From JBMNCQ01 sp049366715 (lineage in GTDB: Bacteria > Bacillota > Peptococcia > Peptococcales > BICA1-8), in NCBI GenBank assembly GCA_049366715.1, contig JBMNCQ010000057.1:104463-168462 (forward strand): a stretch of DNA of 64,000 bases, in the 5' to 3' direction. The translations under genes and the position numbers were made by a program. Shown here one piece after another: positions 53,077-61,912 of this stretch; position 1 is the first letter of the stretch, and every line of letters begins with the position of its first letter. The notes under the pieces were generated by a model that saw only the letters and a list, made by a program, of their open reading frames with translations, was not told the DNA's origin and made no database searches.

Positions 53077-53361
53077 AATAAATACAGCCTCCAGATTAAA
53101 GTTATTTTTATTATTAAGTTATTTTTGATTTTATATTCCATAACGATATCTGAAGAGGCTGATACCACAAATTATCTAAATTCAGGAGACAGGGGGACGG
53201 CCGGTTCTTTTGTCCTGCCAAGGCGGATGCAATCCGGAGATGTTATAGTCTCAGATTTAAGACATCCCTGTCTGCATGGAGAAGGATTTTTTACGGAGTA
53301 CCTGCAAGAATATCCTGTTTTTGTGTGAGATTAAAGGTAAAAATTATTGATACATTCGTGA

Positions 53362-53403
53362 ATTAGGTCTAAAGAGAGGACGTTTTCTCCTTAGACCTAA
53401 TTG
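53362..53403. terminator. Bidirectional terminator beside the iron alcohol dehydrogenase
   Basis: AATTAGGTCTAA and TTAGACCTAATT form the outer 12-bp stem, with GAGGA and TCTCC able to pair inside. It ends two bases before the complement of the dehydrogenase stop codon. Confidence 0.75.
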
Positions 53404-53404
53404 A

Positions 53405-54583
53405 TTATTGATAAGCAGTGGTCATTATTTCTATGGTTTCCTCAAGGGACAGAGAGTAAGGATCTGTTTTAAACAGTTTGCCCATGGTTTGGCGGGCATT
53501 CTCGGCAAGCTGGGGAATATCTGCTTTCTTGATGCCGTAAGCGGACATTTTGAGATTAGCTACTCCGCAATCTTCCTGCAGCCTGACTAAAGCCCTGACA
53601 AAGGACAGCGGGCGTTTTGCTTCCGGAAGGGAATCTACGTCAATACCCATCGTTCGTGCCATAACGCAGAATTTATCTGGTACTTTCGAGGCAAAGAAAG
53701 TGTAATATGCTTCCGATAACATAAGCAGTCCCGCACCATGGGGCAGCTCCGGATGATGGGCACTAAGGGCATGTTCCATAGCATGCTCCGAGGTACATCG
53801 GGAAGTAGCCTCGACAAACCCGGAAAGGGTGTTGGCCAGGGCTACCTGGGTCCGGGCTTCCAGATTACTGCCGTCCTTGACGCATACAGGCAGGTATTTT
53901 GCCAATAATTCAATGCTTTTCAGAGCATAGGCATCACTAATAGGTGATGCTATCTTAGCAATAAAACCTTCTGTAGAATGAAAAAGGGCGTCAAAGCCTT
54001 GATAAGCAGTGAGATGCTTAGGTACCGACAGCATAAGTTCAGGGTCGACTACCGATAACACAGGAAATGTATCAGGGTTGCCATAGCCGATTTTTTCATT
54101 AGTGTCTTCTTTGGTGATAACAGCCCAGGGGTCGGCTTCCGTGCCGGTTCCCGCTGTCGTAGTGATGGCAACTATAGGCAGAACTCCTTCTGTTACCGGC
54201 ATTCCTTTACCGGTTCCGCCAAGAACATAATCCCAGTAGTCCCCGGGGTTTTTGGCCATGATGGCAATACTTTTGGCGGAGTCGATGCTGCTGCCGCCGC
54301 CAAGCCCGATCACAAAATCACAGCCTTCTTCTCTGGCCAGGGCGGCTCCTTCCATAACATGGGATTTAATGGGATTAGGCAGAATTTTGTCAAATAAAGC
54401 GTACTCCACTCCTTTATTACGGAGGATTTTCACCAGTCGGTCCAGATAACCGTTCTTACGCATGGAATTACCGGCAGAGATGACGATTAAAGCTTTTTTC
54501 CCGGGAAGATCTACGTTAATAAGTTCATTTAATTTTCCGGGGCCAAACATAATTTTGGTAGGCATATAGTAGTCAAAGTTCAT
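53405..54583 (-). CDS. Iron-containing alcohol dehydrogenase
   Basis: A 392-residue Fe-ADH family enzyme. NAD(P)-binding features are FGPGKLNELI and IGLGGGSSIDSAKSIA, followed by TTTAGTGTEADPWAVIT. Metal ligands are in FDALFHSTEGF, SEHAMEHALSAHH and ELPHGAGL. It interconverts a small alcohol and aldehyde, or acts on a 1,3-diol or hydroxyacid. GGAGGTATTGCT lies before the ATG on the minus strand. It is divergent from the cyclase/TRAP operon across a 570-base gap, so common regulation is possible. Confidence 0.92.
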   Translation of the reverse strand: MNFDYYMPTKIMFGPGKLNELINVDLPGKKALIVISAGNSMRKNGYLDRLVKILRNKGVEYALFDKILPNPIKSHVMEGAALAREEGCDFVIGLGGGSSIDSAKSIAIMAKNPGDYWDYVLGGTGKGMPVTEGVLPIVAITTTAGTGTEADPWAVITKEDTNEKIGYGNPDTFPVLSVVDPELMLSVPKHLTAYQGFDALFHSTEGFIAKIASPISDAYALKSIELLAKYLPVCVKDGSNLEARTQVALANTLSGFVEATSRCTSEHAMEHALSAHHPELPHGAGLLMLSEAYYTFFASKVPDKFCVMARTMGIDVDSLPEAKRPLSFVRALVRLQEDCGVANLKMSAYGIKKADIPQLAENARQTMGKLFKTDPYSLSLEETIEIMTTAYQ

Positions 54584-55153
54584 AGCAATACCTCCTTGGC
54601 TGATTCGTATGTTTATTCTTATTACTATTTATAATATTATATTTATGTATAACCTAGCAAGAATACACTTTGGGGATAGATCGTATCCTAAATGATACCG
54701 GAAGCCGGGGCATTCTTATGATTGAGAAGCAAAAGAATTAGAGGCACTGTTGTCTTAGGCGAATAACTCATAATAATATGAATATTAGAAAAAGGATGCC
54801 TTTTGGTGATTTGTCTGGTAAAGCAGATAATTCCCGGAATAAGGGTATTTTTTTTTATGTTTTAAATGGATCCTGAGTAAAATACGATTAAAACCTAACA
54901 TATAAGATGATTTTTAAATTTTTAGGAAAATTTAAAAAAAATAAAAAAATGAAGAGGATTATGATAAAAAACATCGAAGAATACATGTATACATGGATGC
55001 ATAAAGTGTCATTATTAAACGATGGACAACAGTTAATTTCTCGAAATAAGCTATAAAAAAACATGAATTAATATTTAAAATATTCATAATTGAAATAATA
55101 TTAGCTAAGATTTTAATATTAATAATATGTCTAAGAAAAATTAGGAAGGACGG
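54584..55153. other. AT-rich divergent intergenic region
   Basis: No supported gene. It holds a perfect palindrome ATGTATACAT (54985-54994), an inverted repeat GTATC-N6-GATAC (54683-54698), and a possible promoter TTGAAA (55090-55095) with TTAATA (55113-55118) 17 bases apart reading toward the cyclase gene. Confidence 0.5.
54985..54994. promoter_or_regulatory. Candidate GntR-type operator palindrome
   Basis: ATGTATACAT is a perfect 10-bp palindrome inside a longer imperfect one (ATACATGTATACATGGATGCAT). Short GTATAC-centred palindromes are typical of FCD-type GntR operators. The GntR gene at 63156 closes the operon that begins 160 bases downstream. Assignment is inferred. Confidence 0.4.
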
Positions 55154-55825
55154 ATGGGTAAAATGAAAAAAATTATTGACTTGACACTACCGATAAGAAA
55201 GCACTGGAGATGGCCCCTGGAATCAACCTTGGTTCATTCTTTTGCAAAAGGAGATCCTAACCAAGTTACACAATTCACCCTAAAAAGTCATTGGTATACG
55301 CATATTGATTCTCCTAAACATATGTTAGCCGATGGGAAAACTTTGGAAGAATATCCTTTGGATATTTTAATCGGCAAAGCATTAATTTTAGACCTTTCCC
55401 ATATTGCGGCCAGTGAAGGGATAACTCCTGATATCTTAAAAAATGCGGCCCGGGGCAAGGAAATGCAGCAGATATTAATTTTAAAAACTGATTGGGAAAG
55501 CAAAGTATCCTGGGAGAGTATGGATTATTGGGATCATGCTCCTTATATAACTGAGGAAGGGGGCAAATGGATATTTGAGCAGGGACCAAAGGTTGTGGGT
55601 TTTGATTTTCCCCAGGATTATGACATCCGATTTATTAGAACAACCCCCGAGTCACAGTTAAAAATGCCTGTTCATGAACAGGTATTAAATAAAGGTGTTT
55701 TAATGATTGAATATCTGACCAATCTGAAGCAAATACCAACAGATACCTGTAAAATAACGGCCTTGCCGTTAAAACTGGAAGAAGCCGACGGGGCACCGAT
55801 ACGGGTTGTTGCAGAAGTGGAATAG
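55154..55825 (+). CDS. Cyclase-family metal hydrolase (KynB / isatin hydrolase fold)
   Basis: A 223-residue protein with the cyclase-family metal motif HWYTHIDSPKH (46-56), which keeps every ligand of the consensus HxGTHxDxPxH but has Tyr where Gly is usual. Members hydrolyse formylkynurenine, isatin or other cyclic or acyl amides. AGGAAGGA sits just before ATG 55154; ATG 55163 is an alternative. It leads an operon with TRAP and TTT importers and an amidohydrolase, so it probably opens or deacylates an imported ring or amide. The substrate is unknown. Confidence 0.85.
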   Translation: MGKMKKIIDLTLPIRKHWRWPLESTLVHSFAKGDPNQVTQFTLKSHWYTHIDSPKHMLADGKTLEEYPLDILIGKALILDLSHIAASEGITPDILKNAARGKEMQQILILKTDWESKVSWESMDYWDHAPYITEEGGKWIFEQGPKVVGFDFPQDYDIRFIRTTPESQLKMPVHEQVLNKGVLMIEYLTNLKQIPTDTCKITALPLKLEEADGAPIRVVAEVE

Positions 55826-55845
55826 TAAGAAGGGAAGTGAAATAA

Positions 55846-56325
55846 GTGCTCAAATCAATGGGAGAAGGTTTAGAAAAGGCTGCTCCTTATTTATTGGGGA
55901 TCCCCGCTTTGGTGGTAGTTATTTTAGCAAACCTGGCTGTTGTATACAGATATATCCTGCAAAGTCCTTTATCCTGGAGTGAAGAATTGCTGCGTTATAT
56001 GTTTGTCTGGATTATTTTTATCGGTACTGCCTTAGCGTATAAAAATGATGAATTAGTTGATATCAGCATGTTAACAGATATGGCGAAGGGCAGGCTTGCC
56101 AAAATTTTAGAAATTATACGTAACCTATTATGCTTAATTTTTATTGGTATTTTTACTTATGAAGGAGCAGTAATTTTCACCAGCCAGTTTCAAACAGGGG
56201 AAATTTCACCTGCAATGGAAATTCCCCTGTGGATCGTTTCTTTCGGGATCTTTGTGGGCGGAGTTTTGTGGTTATATTTTGGATTTGCAAAATTTTTTGT
56301 TTCTGTCGGTTCATTGAAGGAATAG
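55846..56325 (+). CDS. TRAP transporter small permease (DctQ type)
   Basis: A 159-residue protein with four membrane helices and the family segment YILQSPLSWSEELLRYMFVW. The GTG start at 55846 follows GAAGGGAAGTG. It associates with the large permease gene 12 bases downstream. Confidence 0.9.
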   Translation: MLKSMGEGLEKAAPYLLGIPALVVVILANLAVVYRYILQSPLSWSEELLRYMFVWIIFIGTALAYKNDELVDISMLTDMAKGRLAKILEIIRNLLCLIFIGIFTYEGAVIFTSQFQTGEISPAMEIPLWIVSFGIFVGGVLWLYFGFAKFFVSVGSLKE

Positions 56326-56337
56326 GAGGAGATAATA

Positions 56338-57615
56338 ATGACAGGTCTTTACGCAATACTACTTTTTCTGGCTTTTTTAGCCCTCCGAGTTCCAATTGCT
56401 ATTGCCTTAGGTTTAGCGTCTGTATCGTATCTATTCTTCTTTGCGGATATCCCTATTATAATTGTCGTTCAACAGATGGCAAGTGCCATTGACAAGTTCA
56501 CACTTATGGCCATTCCTTTCTTCATTATGGCAGGCGGGATAATGGAGCATGGGGGCATCTCCAAAAAATTAATCCAATTTGCTAGTGCGGTGGTGGGATT
56601 TTTTCCCGGCGGATTGGCAATGGTTATGGTTTTTGCCAGTATGCTTTTTGCCGGAATGACCGGTTCAGGTGCGGCTGATGCTGCAGCCATCGGAAGCATT
56701 GTTATTCCTGCCATGGTAAGGGCAGGTTATGGCGTAGACTTTTCCTGTGCATTACAGGCAACGGCCGGGATAGTAGGTCCCTTAATTCCGCCCAGTATTT
56801 TAATGGTCTTATTTGGAGTCTCGGCAGGAACTTCAGTAGGGGATATGCTGCTGGCCGGATTTATTCCCGGCGTACTTATGGGTCTTTTAACAATGGCGGC
56901 CGCAGTGTTTATTTCTGTGAAACGCGGCTATAAGCGGGAAGGTTCTTTTAGTGTCAAAAATCTGGGTGGTGCTTTTAAAGATGCTTTCTGGGCCTTATTG
57001 ACACCAATTATCATTATGGGCGGAATCTATAGTGGTATCTTTACTCCTACCGAGGCAGCCGCAGTGGCAGTTTTATATAGTTTATTCGTGGGTCTGTTTA
57101 TTTACAAAGGCTTAACAATAAAAAATTTACCTAAAGTTATCTTTCAAACGATCTTACTTTCTTCTGCAGTGATGATCATAGTTGCTACTTCCCAAGCTTT
57201 TAGCTGGATTTTAACGAGGGAAGGTTTACCTCATCTATTAGCAGATTTATTTAAAGGCATTAGTTCTAATTCTCTAATATTCTTATTTTCCTCAAGTTTA
57301 ATGTTATTATTGGTAGGCTGTTTCTTAGACCCTGCACCAAGTGTTTTGATATTAGCTCCCATTCTTACTCCGGTAGCGGAATCTTTTGGAATAAATCCGG
57401 TTCATTTTGGGGTAATTATGGTTGCCAGTATGTGTATCGGACTAATAACGCCGCCGGTAGGTTTAAACATTTTTGTGATCTCCGGTATTGCGAATAGGCC
57501 GGTTCATAAAATAATTAAAGAGATCTTTCCTTTTTTAATTGCTTCGGTAATTGCCTTAATATTAATCATAGTATTTCCCGGTTTATCCTTGTATTTACCA
57601 AGCTTAAGCAGATAG
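56338..57615 (+). CDS. TRAP transporter large permease (DctM type)
   Basis: A 425-residue permease with about twelve helices. Family motifs are AIPFFIMAGGIMEHGGI, FAGMTGSGAADAAAIGSI and ATAGIVGPLIPPSI, then GIFTPTEAAAVAVLYS and the C-terminal IGLITPPVGLNIFV. It couples substrate entry to the Na+ gradient. AGGAGGAG precedes the ATG. Confidence 0.93.
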   Translation: MTGLYAILLFLAFLALRVPIAIALGLASVSYLFFFADIPIIIVVQQMASAIDKFTLMAIPFFIMAGGIMEHGGISKKLIQFASAVVGFFPGGLAMVMVFASMLFAGMTGSGAADAAAIGSIVIPAMVRAGYGVDFSCALQATAGIVGPLIPPSILMVLFGVSAGTSVGDMLLAGFIPGVLMGLLTMAAAVFISVKRGYKREGSFSVKNLGGAFKDAFWALLTPIIIMGGIYSGIFTPTEAAAVAVLYSLFVGLFIYKGLTIKNLPKVIFQTILLSSAVMIIVATSQAFSWILTREGLPHLLADLFKGISSNSLIFLFSSSLMLLLVGCFLDPAPSVLILAPILTPVAESFGINPVHFGVIMVASMCIGLITPPVGLNIFVISGIANRPVHKIIKEIFPFLIASVIALILIIVFPGLSLYLPSLSR

Positions 57616-57711
57616 GTAGCTATATTGGTTAATGGTTTATTCATACGAAACACTTTAAATTGTTGGGAAATTTTTTAATTAAATAAAAAATAAATAAAAA
57701 TTAAGGAGGAA

Positions 57712-58755
57712 GTGTTTATGAAATTGAAAAGGCAAATCAGTACTTTGATTGTAATTATGATTGTGCTGGCTGCAGTACTTACCGGTTGCGGCGGTTCAAC
57801 ATCCCCAGAAACGGGATCAAGTGATGAACCGAAAAAAGAAGAAGTAAAGGCTCTTGAACTTTCCGCATCATCCGGCGGAATGGCGGCTAGTTCTCCGGCC
57901 GGAAAAGCCATGGATTTTTTTGCAGAAAAAATTGCCGAATACTCTAATGGTACTGTTACGGTAAAAGTATTTTATGACTCTTCTTTAGGTGATCCGACTT
58001 CAGTAGTTCAAGGTATGCAAAAGGGTGCTGTGGATATTGCCGCTACCGGGGACAGTTATTTCTCAGGTTTGGTTCCTGAAATTCAAGTTTTCGAACTGCC
58101 TTTCCTATTTGACTCGTATGAAACAGCAAGGGGTGCGGTTGATGGTCCTGTAGGACAAAAGGTTATGGCTAAATTTGATGGAAAAGGCATAAAACCGCTG
58201 GCCTTTTGGGAAATTGGGTTCCGCCATTTAACCAATAGTGTGCGTCATGTCAAAACTCCTGATGATTTACAAGGGATTAAGATTAGAACTTTACCGGCCC
58301 AGATTCAAGTTAAAACCTGGGAACAGCTTGGTGCTTTACCGACTCCCATTGATTTTTCCGAATTATATACTTCCTTACAGCAAGGTGTGGTAGATGCTCA
58401 GGAAAACCCTGTGAATTTAATTAGAACAAGTAAATTTTATGAAGTGCAAAAATATCTGAGTTTAACAGGACATGTCTATACCCCTATGTTCTTAGCAATG
58501 AGCCAGAACACCTGGGACAAATTAAATGCCGAGCAGCAAGATGCCGTTATGAAAGCGGCTCAAGATGCTCAAGAGTATGAACGGGGCCTGGTTAAAGATG
58601 GTGAATCCGATGATTTGGCATTTATCGAGCAACAGGGAGTAACAGTTGAAAGGACTCCGGAGATTGCCAAATTTAAAGAAATTGCAACTCAAACTTATTC
58701 CATGTTTACTGAGAAATATGGTGACGAACTTTTAAATGAATTACTGGGTAAATAA
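57712..58755 (+). CDS. TRAP transporter solute-binding lipoprotein (DctP type)
   Basis: A 347-residue receptor. The signal ends in the lipobox LTGC (Cys24), so it is a lipoprotein. The DctP core includes FELPFLFDSYETARGAVDG and the conserved arginine region LQGIKIRTLPAQIQ, which normally salt-bridges a carboxylate, then ELYTSLQQGVVDAQENP. The ligand is therefore probably a carboxylate. TAAGGAGG precedes the ATG. Confidence 0.92.
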   Translation: MFMKLKRQISTLIVIMIVLAAVLTGCGGSTSPETGSSDEPKKEEVKALELSASSGGMAASSPAGKAMDFFAEKIAEYSNGTVTVKVFYDSSLGDPTSVVQGMQKGAVDIAATGDSYFSGLVPEIQVFELPFLFDSYETARGAVDGPVGQKVMAKFDGKGIKPLAFWEIGFRHLTNSVRHVKTPDDLQGIKIRTLPAQIQVKTWEQLGALPTPIDFSELYTSLQQGVVDAQENPVNLIRTSKFYEVQKYLSLTGHVYTPMFLAMSQNTWDKLNAEQQDAVMKAAQDAQEYERGLVKDGESDDLAFIEQQGVTVERTPEIAKFKEIATQTYSMFTEKYGDELLNELLGK

Positions 58756-58856
58756 GATAACTATTTCAGGCAAATATAAAAAGTCTCTTACTAACCCTTG
58801 AGATTTGTGACGGAAGACTTGCTATTTATATTTAGAAAATAAAAGGGGAGAAAAGT

Positions 58857-59885
58857 ATGAAAAAGAGAATTTCGATTTTTCTGATTGCTATTATGGTTTT
58901 CGGTATTTTTTTGGTAGGCTGTCAGAAGCAGGATGAGCAAAGCCCGAACGGCTCAACAAAAGAAGAGTCTCCTAAGCAGGCTGAAACAGAAATAAGTTAT
59001 CCGGAAAAACCGGTGGAAATCATTGTTCCTTATGCTGCCGGGGGCGGCCAGGATATTGCGGCCAGAGTAGCAGCCAAATATCTGGAAAAGTATTTAGGAC
59101 AACGGATTGTAGTGACAAATGTAACCGGGGGAGGCGGGGTTGTCGGTCATACGCAGATTGCTAAAGCTAAACCGGACGGTTATACAATCGGCATAATCCA
59201 TACATTTACTTATATTGATCAATTTACTATGAAGGGAATACCTTATACGGAGAAAGATTTTGTACCCGTTGCCCTGTGTGCGGCGGACCCCCATATCCTG
59301 GTAGCCAGAAAAAATCTCGGTGTGCAAAACCTGCAGGAATTTATTGATTTAGCCAAAAGTAAACCTGGTCAGATCACCATGGGTATGGGAGGAGCCTGGA
59401 ACGGTCATGACTTCTTCCGGATCTTCTTAGAAAAAGCAAGTGGTGCTGAATTTAAAAGAATGCCTTTCCAAGGCGGTGCTCCTGCTTTAACGGCAGTAGC
59501 GGGGGAAAACTGTGATACTTCGACACCTTTTGTTGCCGAAGCTTTAGCCCAGCTTGATGTGGGTTCGGTAGTTCCCCTGGCGGTATCCAGTGATGAGAGG
59601 ATAGATGTGGTTAAAGATATCCCTACTGTAAAAGAGAGCGGTTTTGATGTTGCCCAGTATATGTGGAGAGGCTTTACTGTTCCTCCCGGGACTCCTCAGG
59701 AAATAATTGATAAATTAGCTGACGTTTTTGAGAAAACATTTAATGATCCTGAGTGGATTGCAGATGCTCAAAAAGCCGGTTTGAACCCTAAATATATGGG
59801 CCCGGAAGAGTTTACACAATATTATCAGGATGAATTTACCAAATATTCCGGTGTGGTTGAAGAACTCGGTATTAAACCTCAGTAA
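58857..59885 (+). CDS. TTT transporter solute-binding lipoprotein TctC (set 3)
   Basis: A 342-residue Bug-family receptor with lipobox LVGC (Cys22) and the pattern VEIIVPYAAGGGQDIAARVA, then TGGGGVVGHTQIAKAKPDG. The specificity loop reads GQD, different from the GTD of set 1 and the DNS of set 2, so the three systems likely bind different acids. It lies behind the TRAP genes in one apparent operon. A hairpin follows. Confidence 0.92.
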   Translation: MKKRISIFLIAIMVFGIFLVGCQKQDEQSPNGSTKEESPKQAETEISYPEKPVEIIVPYAAGGGQDIAARVAAKYLEKYLGQRIVVTNVTGGGGVVGHTQIAKAKPDGYTIGIIHTFTYIDQFTMKGIPYTEKDFVPVALCAADPHILVARKNLGVQNLQEFIDLAKSKPGQITMGMGGAWNGHDFFRIFLEKASGAEFKRMPFQGGAPALTAVAGENCDTSTPFVAEALAQLDVGSVVPLAVSSDERIDVVKDIPTVKESGFDVAQYMWRGFTVPPGTPQEIIDKLADVFEKTFNDPEWIADAQKAGLNPKYMGPEEFTQYYQDEFTKYSGVVEELGIKPQ

Positions 59886-59890
59886 TTATC

Positions 59891-59922
59891 AGGCCTAAGA
59901 TTTAATACTAAGTCTTAGGCCT
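59891..59922 (+). other. Hairpin between tctC and tctB (set 3)
   Basis: AGGCCTAAGA (59891-59900) and TCTTAGGCCT (59913-59922) are exact complements around a 12-base loop, followed by only TCTTCC. It is at the same place as the hairpins at 8327 and 28350. Confidence 0.65.
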
Positions 59923-59951
59923 TCTTCCCCAAAAAGGAGGTTGGCTGGAAA

Positions 59952-60395
59952 GTGATAAAGAAGCTGAATAATGACTTGATTATAGGAATTTTCCTGTTGA
60001 TTTTTGAAGGGATATTATGGACAGTAAATACTCAAGCACCGGAAAAAGCAGGTTACTATCCTCGTTATCTCCTGATTTGTGCTATTGTGCTGACTTTGCT
60101 ACTGGTAATAAAATCTCTTAAAGGCAGTAAAGTAACCCAAGATGAGCAGTCTGTTCTAAATAAAAACTATTTGCATATAGCCGTATTAATTGCGCTGACA
60201 GTTGTTTATTTGTTCTTTTTACCTTATTTAGGTTATATAATTTCTACTGTTTTCTATGTTTTAAGTTTGATGCTGTATTTAGGGATGCGCAATAAAGCTT
60301 ATTTATTTGTAACCCCACTGCTGACCACAATAGTTTTATATTTTGTTTTTAATAAATTTTTATTGATAAAACTTCCTGAATGCATCTTTTTTTAG
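59952..60395 (+). CDS. TTT transporter small membrane subunit TctB (set 3)
   Basis: A 147-residue protein with four membrane helices and the late LSLMLYLGMRNKAYLFVT segment seen in TctB. The start is GTG 59952, with AAAAAGGAGG about 11 bases upstream. The stop is 12 bases before tctA. Confidence 0.85.
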   Translation: MIKKLNNDLIIGIFLLIFEGILWTVNTQAPEKAGYYPRYLLICAIVLTLLLVIKSLKGSKVTQDEQSVLNKNYLHIAVLIALTVVYLFFLPYLGYIISTVFYVLSLMLYLGMRNKAYLFVTPLLTTIVLYFVFNKFLLIKLPECIFF

Positions 60396-60407
60396 AGGTG
60401 ATAAAAA

Positions 60408-61910
60408 ATGTTTGAAAATATCTTGACGGGGATTAACGGTTTATTGCAGCTTGGTAATTTAGTGGGGATATTATTCGGTTTAACGGTAGGGATTATTTTT
60501 GGTGCTTTGCCCGGTTTCAGTGCGACAATGGGAGTGGCTGTCTTTGTCCCGTTTTCATTCTGGCTCCCGCCTGATACTGCACTGCTGATGTTAAGCGGTG
60601 TCTATTGCGGTGCTATCTACGGGGGATCATTATCAGCTATTTTGTTAGGCATCCCCGGAACGCCTGCTTCAGTACCTACAACCTATGATGGGGTTCCCCT
60701 TGTTAAAAAGGGTGAAGCGGGAAAAGCCTTATCCCTAGTCACTTTTGCTTCCAGTGCGGGAGGATTTATTAGTTCTCTGGCTTTGTTGGCCGGAGCACCT
60801 TTGCTGGCTGTTGTGGCCTTAAAAGTAGGTCCGCCGGAGCAGATGACCCTGGCCATTTTCGGGTTGAGTGTTGTTTGTATGCTTAGTGCCGATAATTTAT
60901 TGAAAGGATTGATTGTCGGTTTTATCAGTTTGGTGCTGGCAACGGTTGGTCAGGACCCTATCGAAGGATTCCCCCGATTTACTTTTGGTTTTTATCAATT
61001 AATAGGTGGAGTTCCGCTCCTTCCTGTCCTGATCGGTGTTTTTTCTCTGCCGGAAGTCTTTAAAATGATCGAAGAAGGTATGAAGAATATTAGCATTTCG
61101 GAAAAAATCGGTTCCTTAAAATTATCCTTTAAGGAAGTGAAGAATTATTGGAGCACGGTAATCCGGTCTGCTCTAATAGGGATCGGCATAGGAATTATAC
61201 CGGCGGCAGGACCTGATATTGCTTCTTTTATAGCCTATAACGAAACCGTCAGAGCTTCTAAGAACCCTGAAAAATTCGGTAAAGGGGCTCCGGAAGGAAT
61301 AATTGCTTCCGAAGCAGCAAATAATGGAGTTACCGGGGGGTCTTTAATTCCCCTGCTGACCCTTAGTATTCCGGGAAGCCCGCCGGCAGCGGTTTTTCTG
61401 GGAGCTTTGTTTATTCATGGTTTACGGCCCGGGCCGACTCTATTTACGAAAAATGTTGATATTGTTTATACGCTGTTGGTAGGCTTCGCGTTAATCAATA
61501 TTTTGATGTATTTTATTGGCCTGGCTTATTGTAAGGTGTCGGTTAAAGTATTAAAAACACCGATGACTGTTTTGATTCCCGTCATCATGGTCTTAACGAT
61601 CCTCGGTTCTTATGCCGTGCAAGTCAGCATGTTTGATGTAGGAGTTATGCTAATTTCCGGGATCATCGGTTATATCATGCTAAAAAATAATTTTCCCGTA
61701 TCTCCCATAGCTTTAGCTTTAATTTTAGGTCCCATGCTTGAACAGGCTTTGGAACAATCATTGATTATGTTCAATGATAATTTATGGCTGGTATTTACCA
61801 GACCGATTGCAGTTTTATTTATCTTATTTACATTCTTATCATTGTTTTGGCCGGTAATTTCAAAATATCTGGCTAAATCAAAAAAAGCTGCCAATGCTGG
61901 AGGTCAATAA
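60408..61910 (+). CDS. TTT transporter large permease TctA (set 3)
   Basis: A 500-residue permease with the TctA motifs FGALPGFSATMGVAVFVP, GGSLSAILLGIPGTPASVP and IIPAAGPDIASFIAYN, then LTLSIPGSPPAAVFLGA. Predicted topology is about twelve helices. The gene ends two bases before the amidohydrolase start, consistent with tight co-expression. Confidence 0.92.
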   Translation: MFENILTGINGLLQLGNLVGILFGLTVGIIFGALPGFSATMGVAVFVPFSFWLPPDTALLMLSGVYCGAIYGGSLSAILLGIPGTPASVPTTYDGVPLVKKGEAGKALSLVTFASSAGGFISSLALLAGAPLLAVVALKVGPPEQMTLAIFGLSVVCMLSADNLLKGLIVGFISLVLATVGQDPIEGFPRFTFGFYQLIGGVPLLPVLIGVFSLPEVFKMIEEGMKNISISEKIGSLKLSFKEVKNYWSTVIRSALIGIGIGIIPAAGPDIASFIAYNETVRASKNPEKFGKGAPEGIIASEAANNGVTGGSLIPLLTLSIPGSPPAAVFLGALFIHGLRPGPTLFTKNVDIVYTLLVGFALINILMYFIGLAYCKVSVKVLKTPMTVLIPVIMVLTILGSYAVQVSMFDVGVMLISGIIGYIMLKNNFPVSPIALALILGPMLEQALEQSLIMFNDNLWLVFTRPIAVLFILFTFLSLFWPVISKYLAKSKKAANAGGQ

Positions 61911-61912
61911 AT

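Noticed and set aside
53125..53328. 67-codon open frame downstream of the membrane protein
   Set aside because: No ribosome site, no recognisable motif; the sequence looks like decayed non-coding DNA with terminator-like GGGGGAC...GTCC parts.
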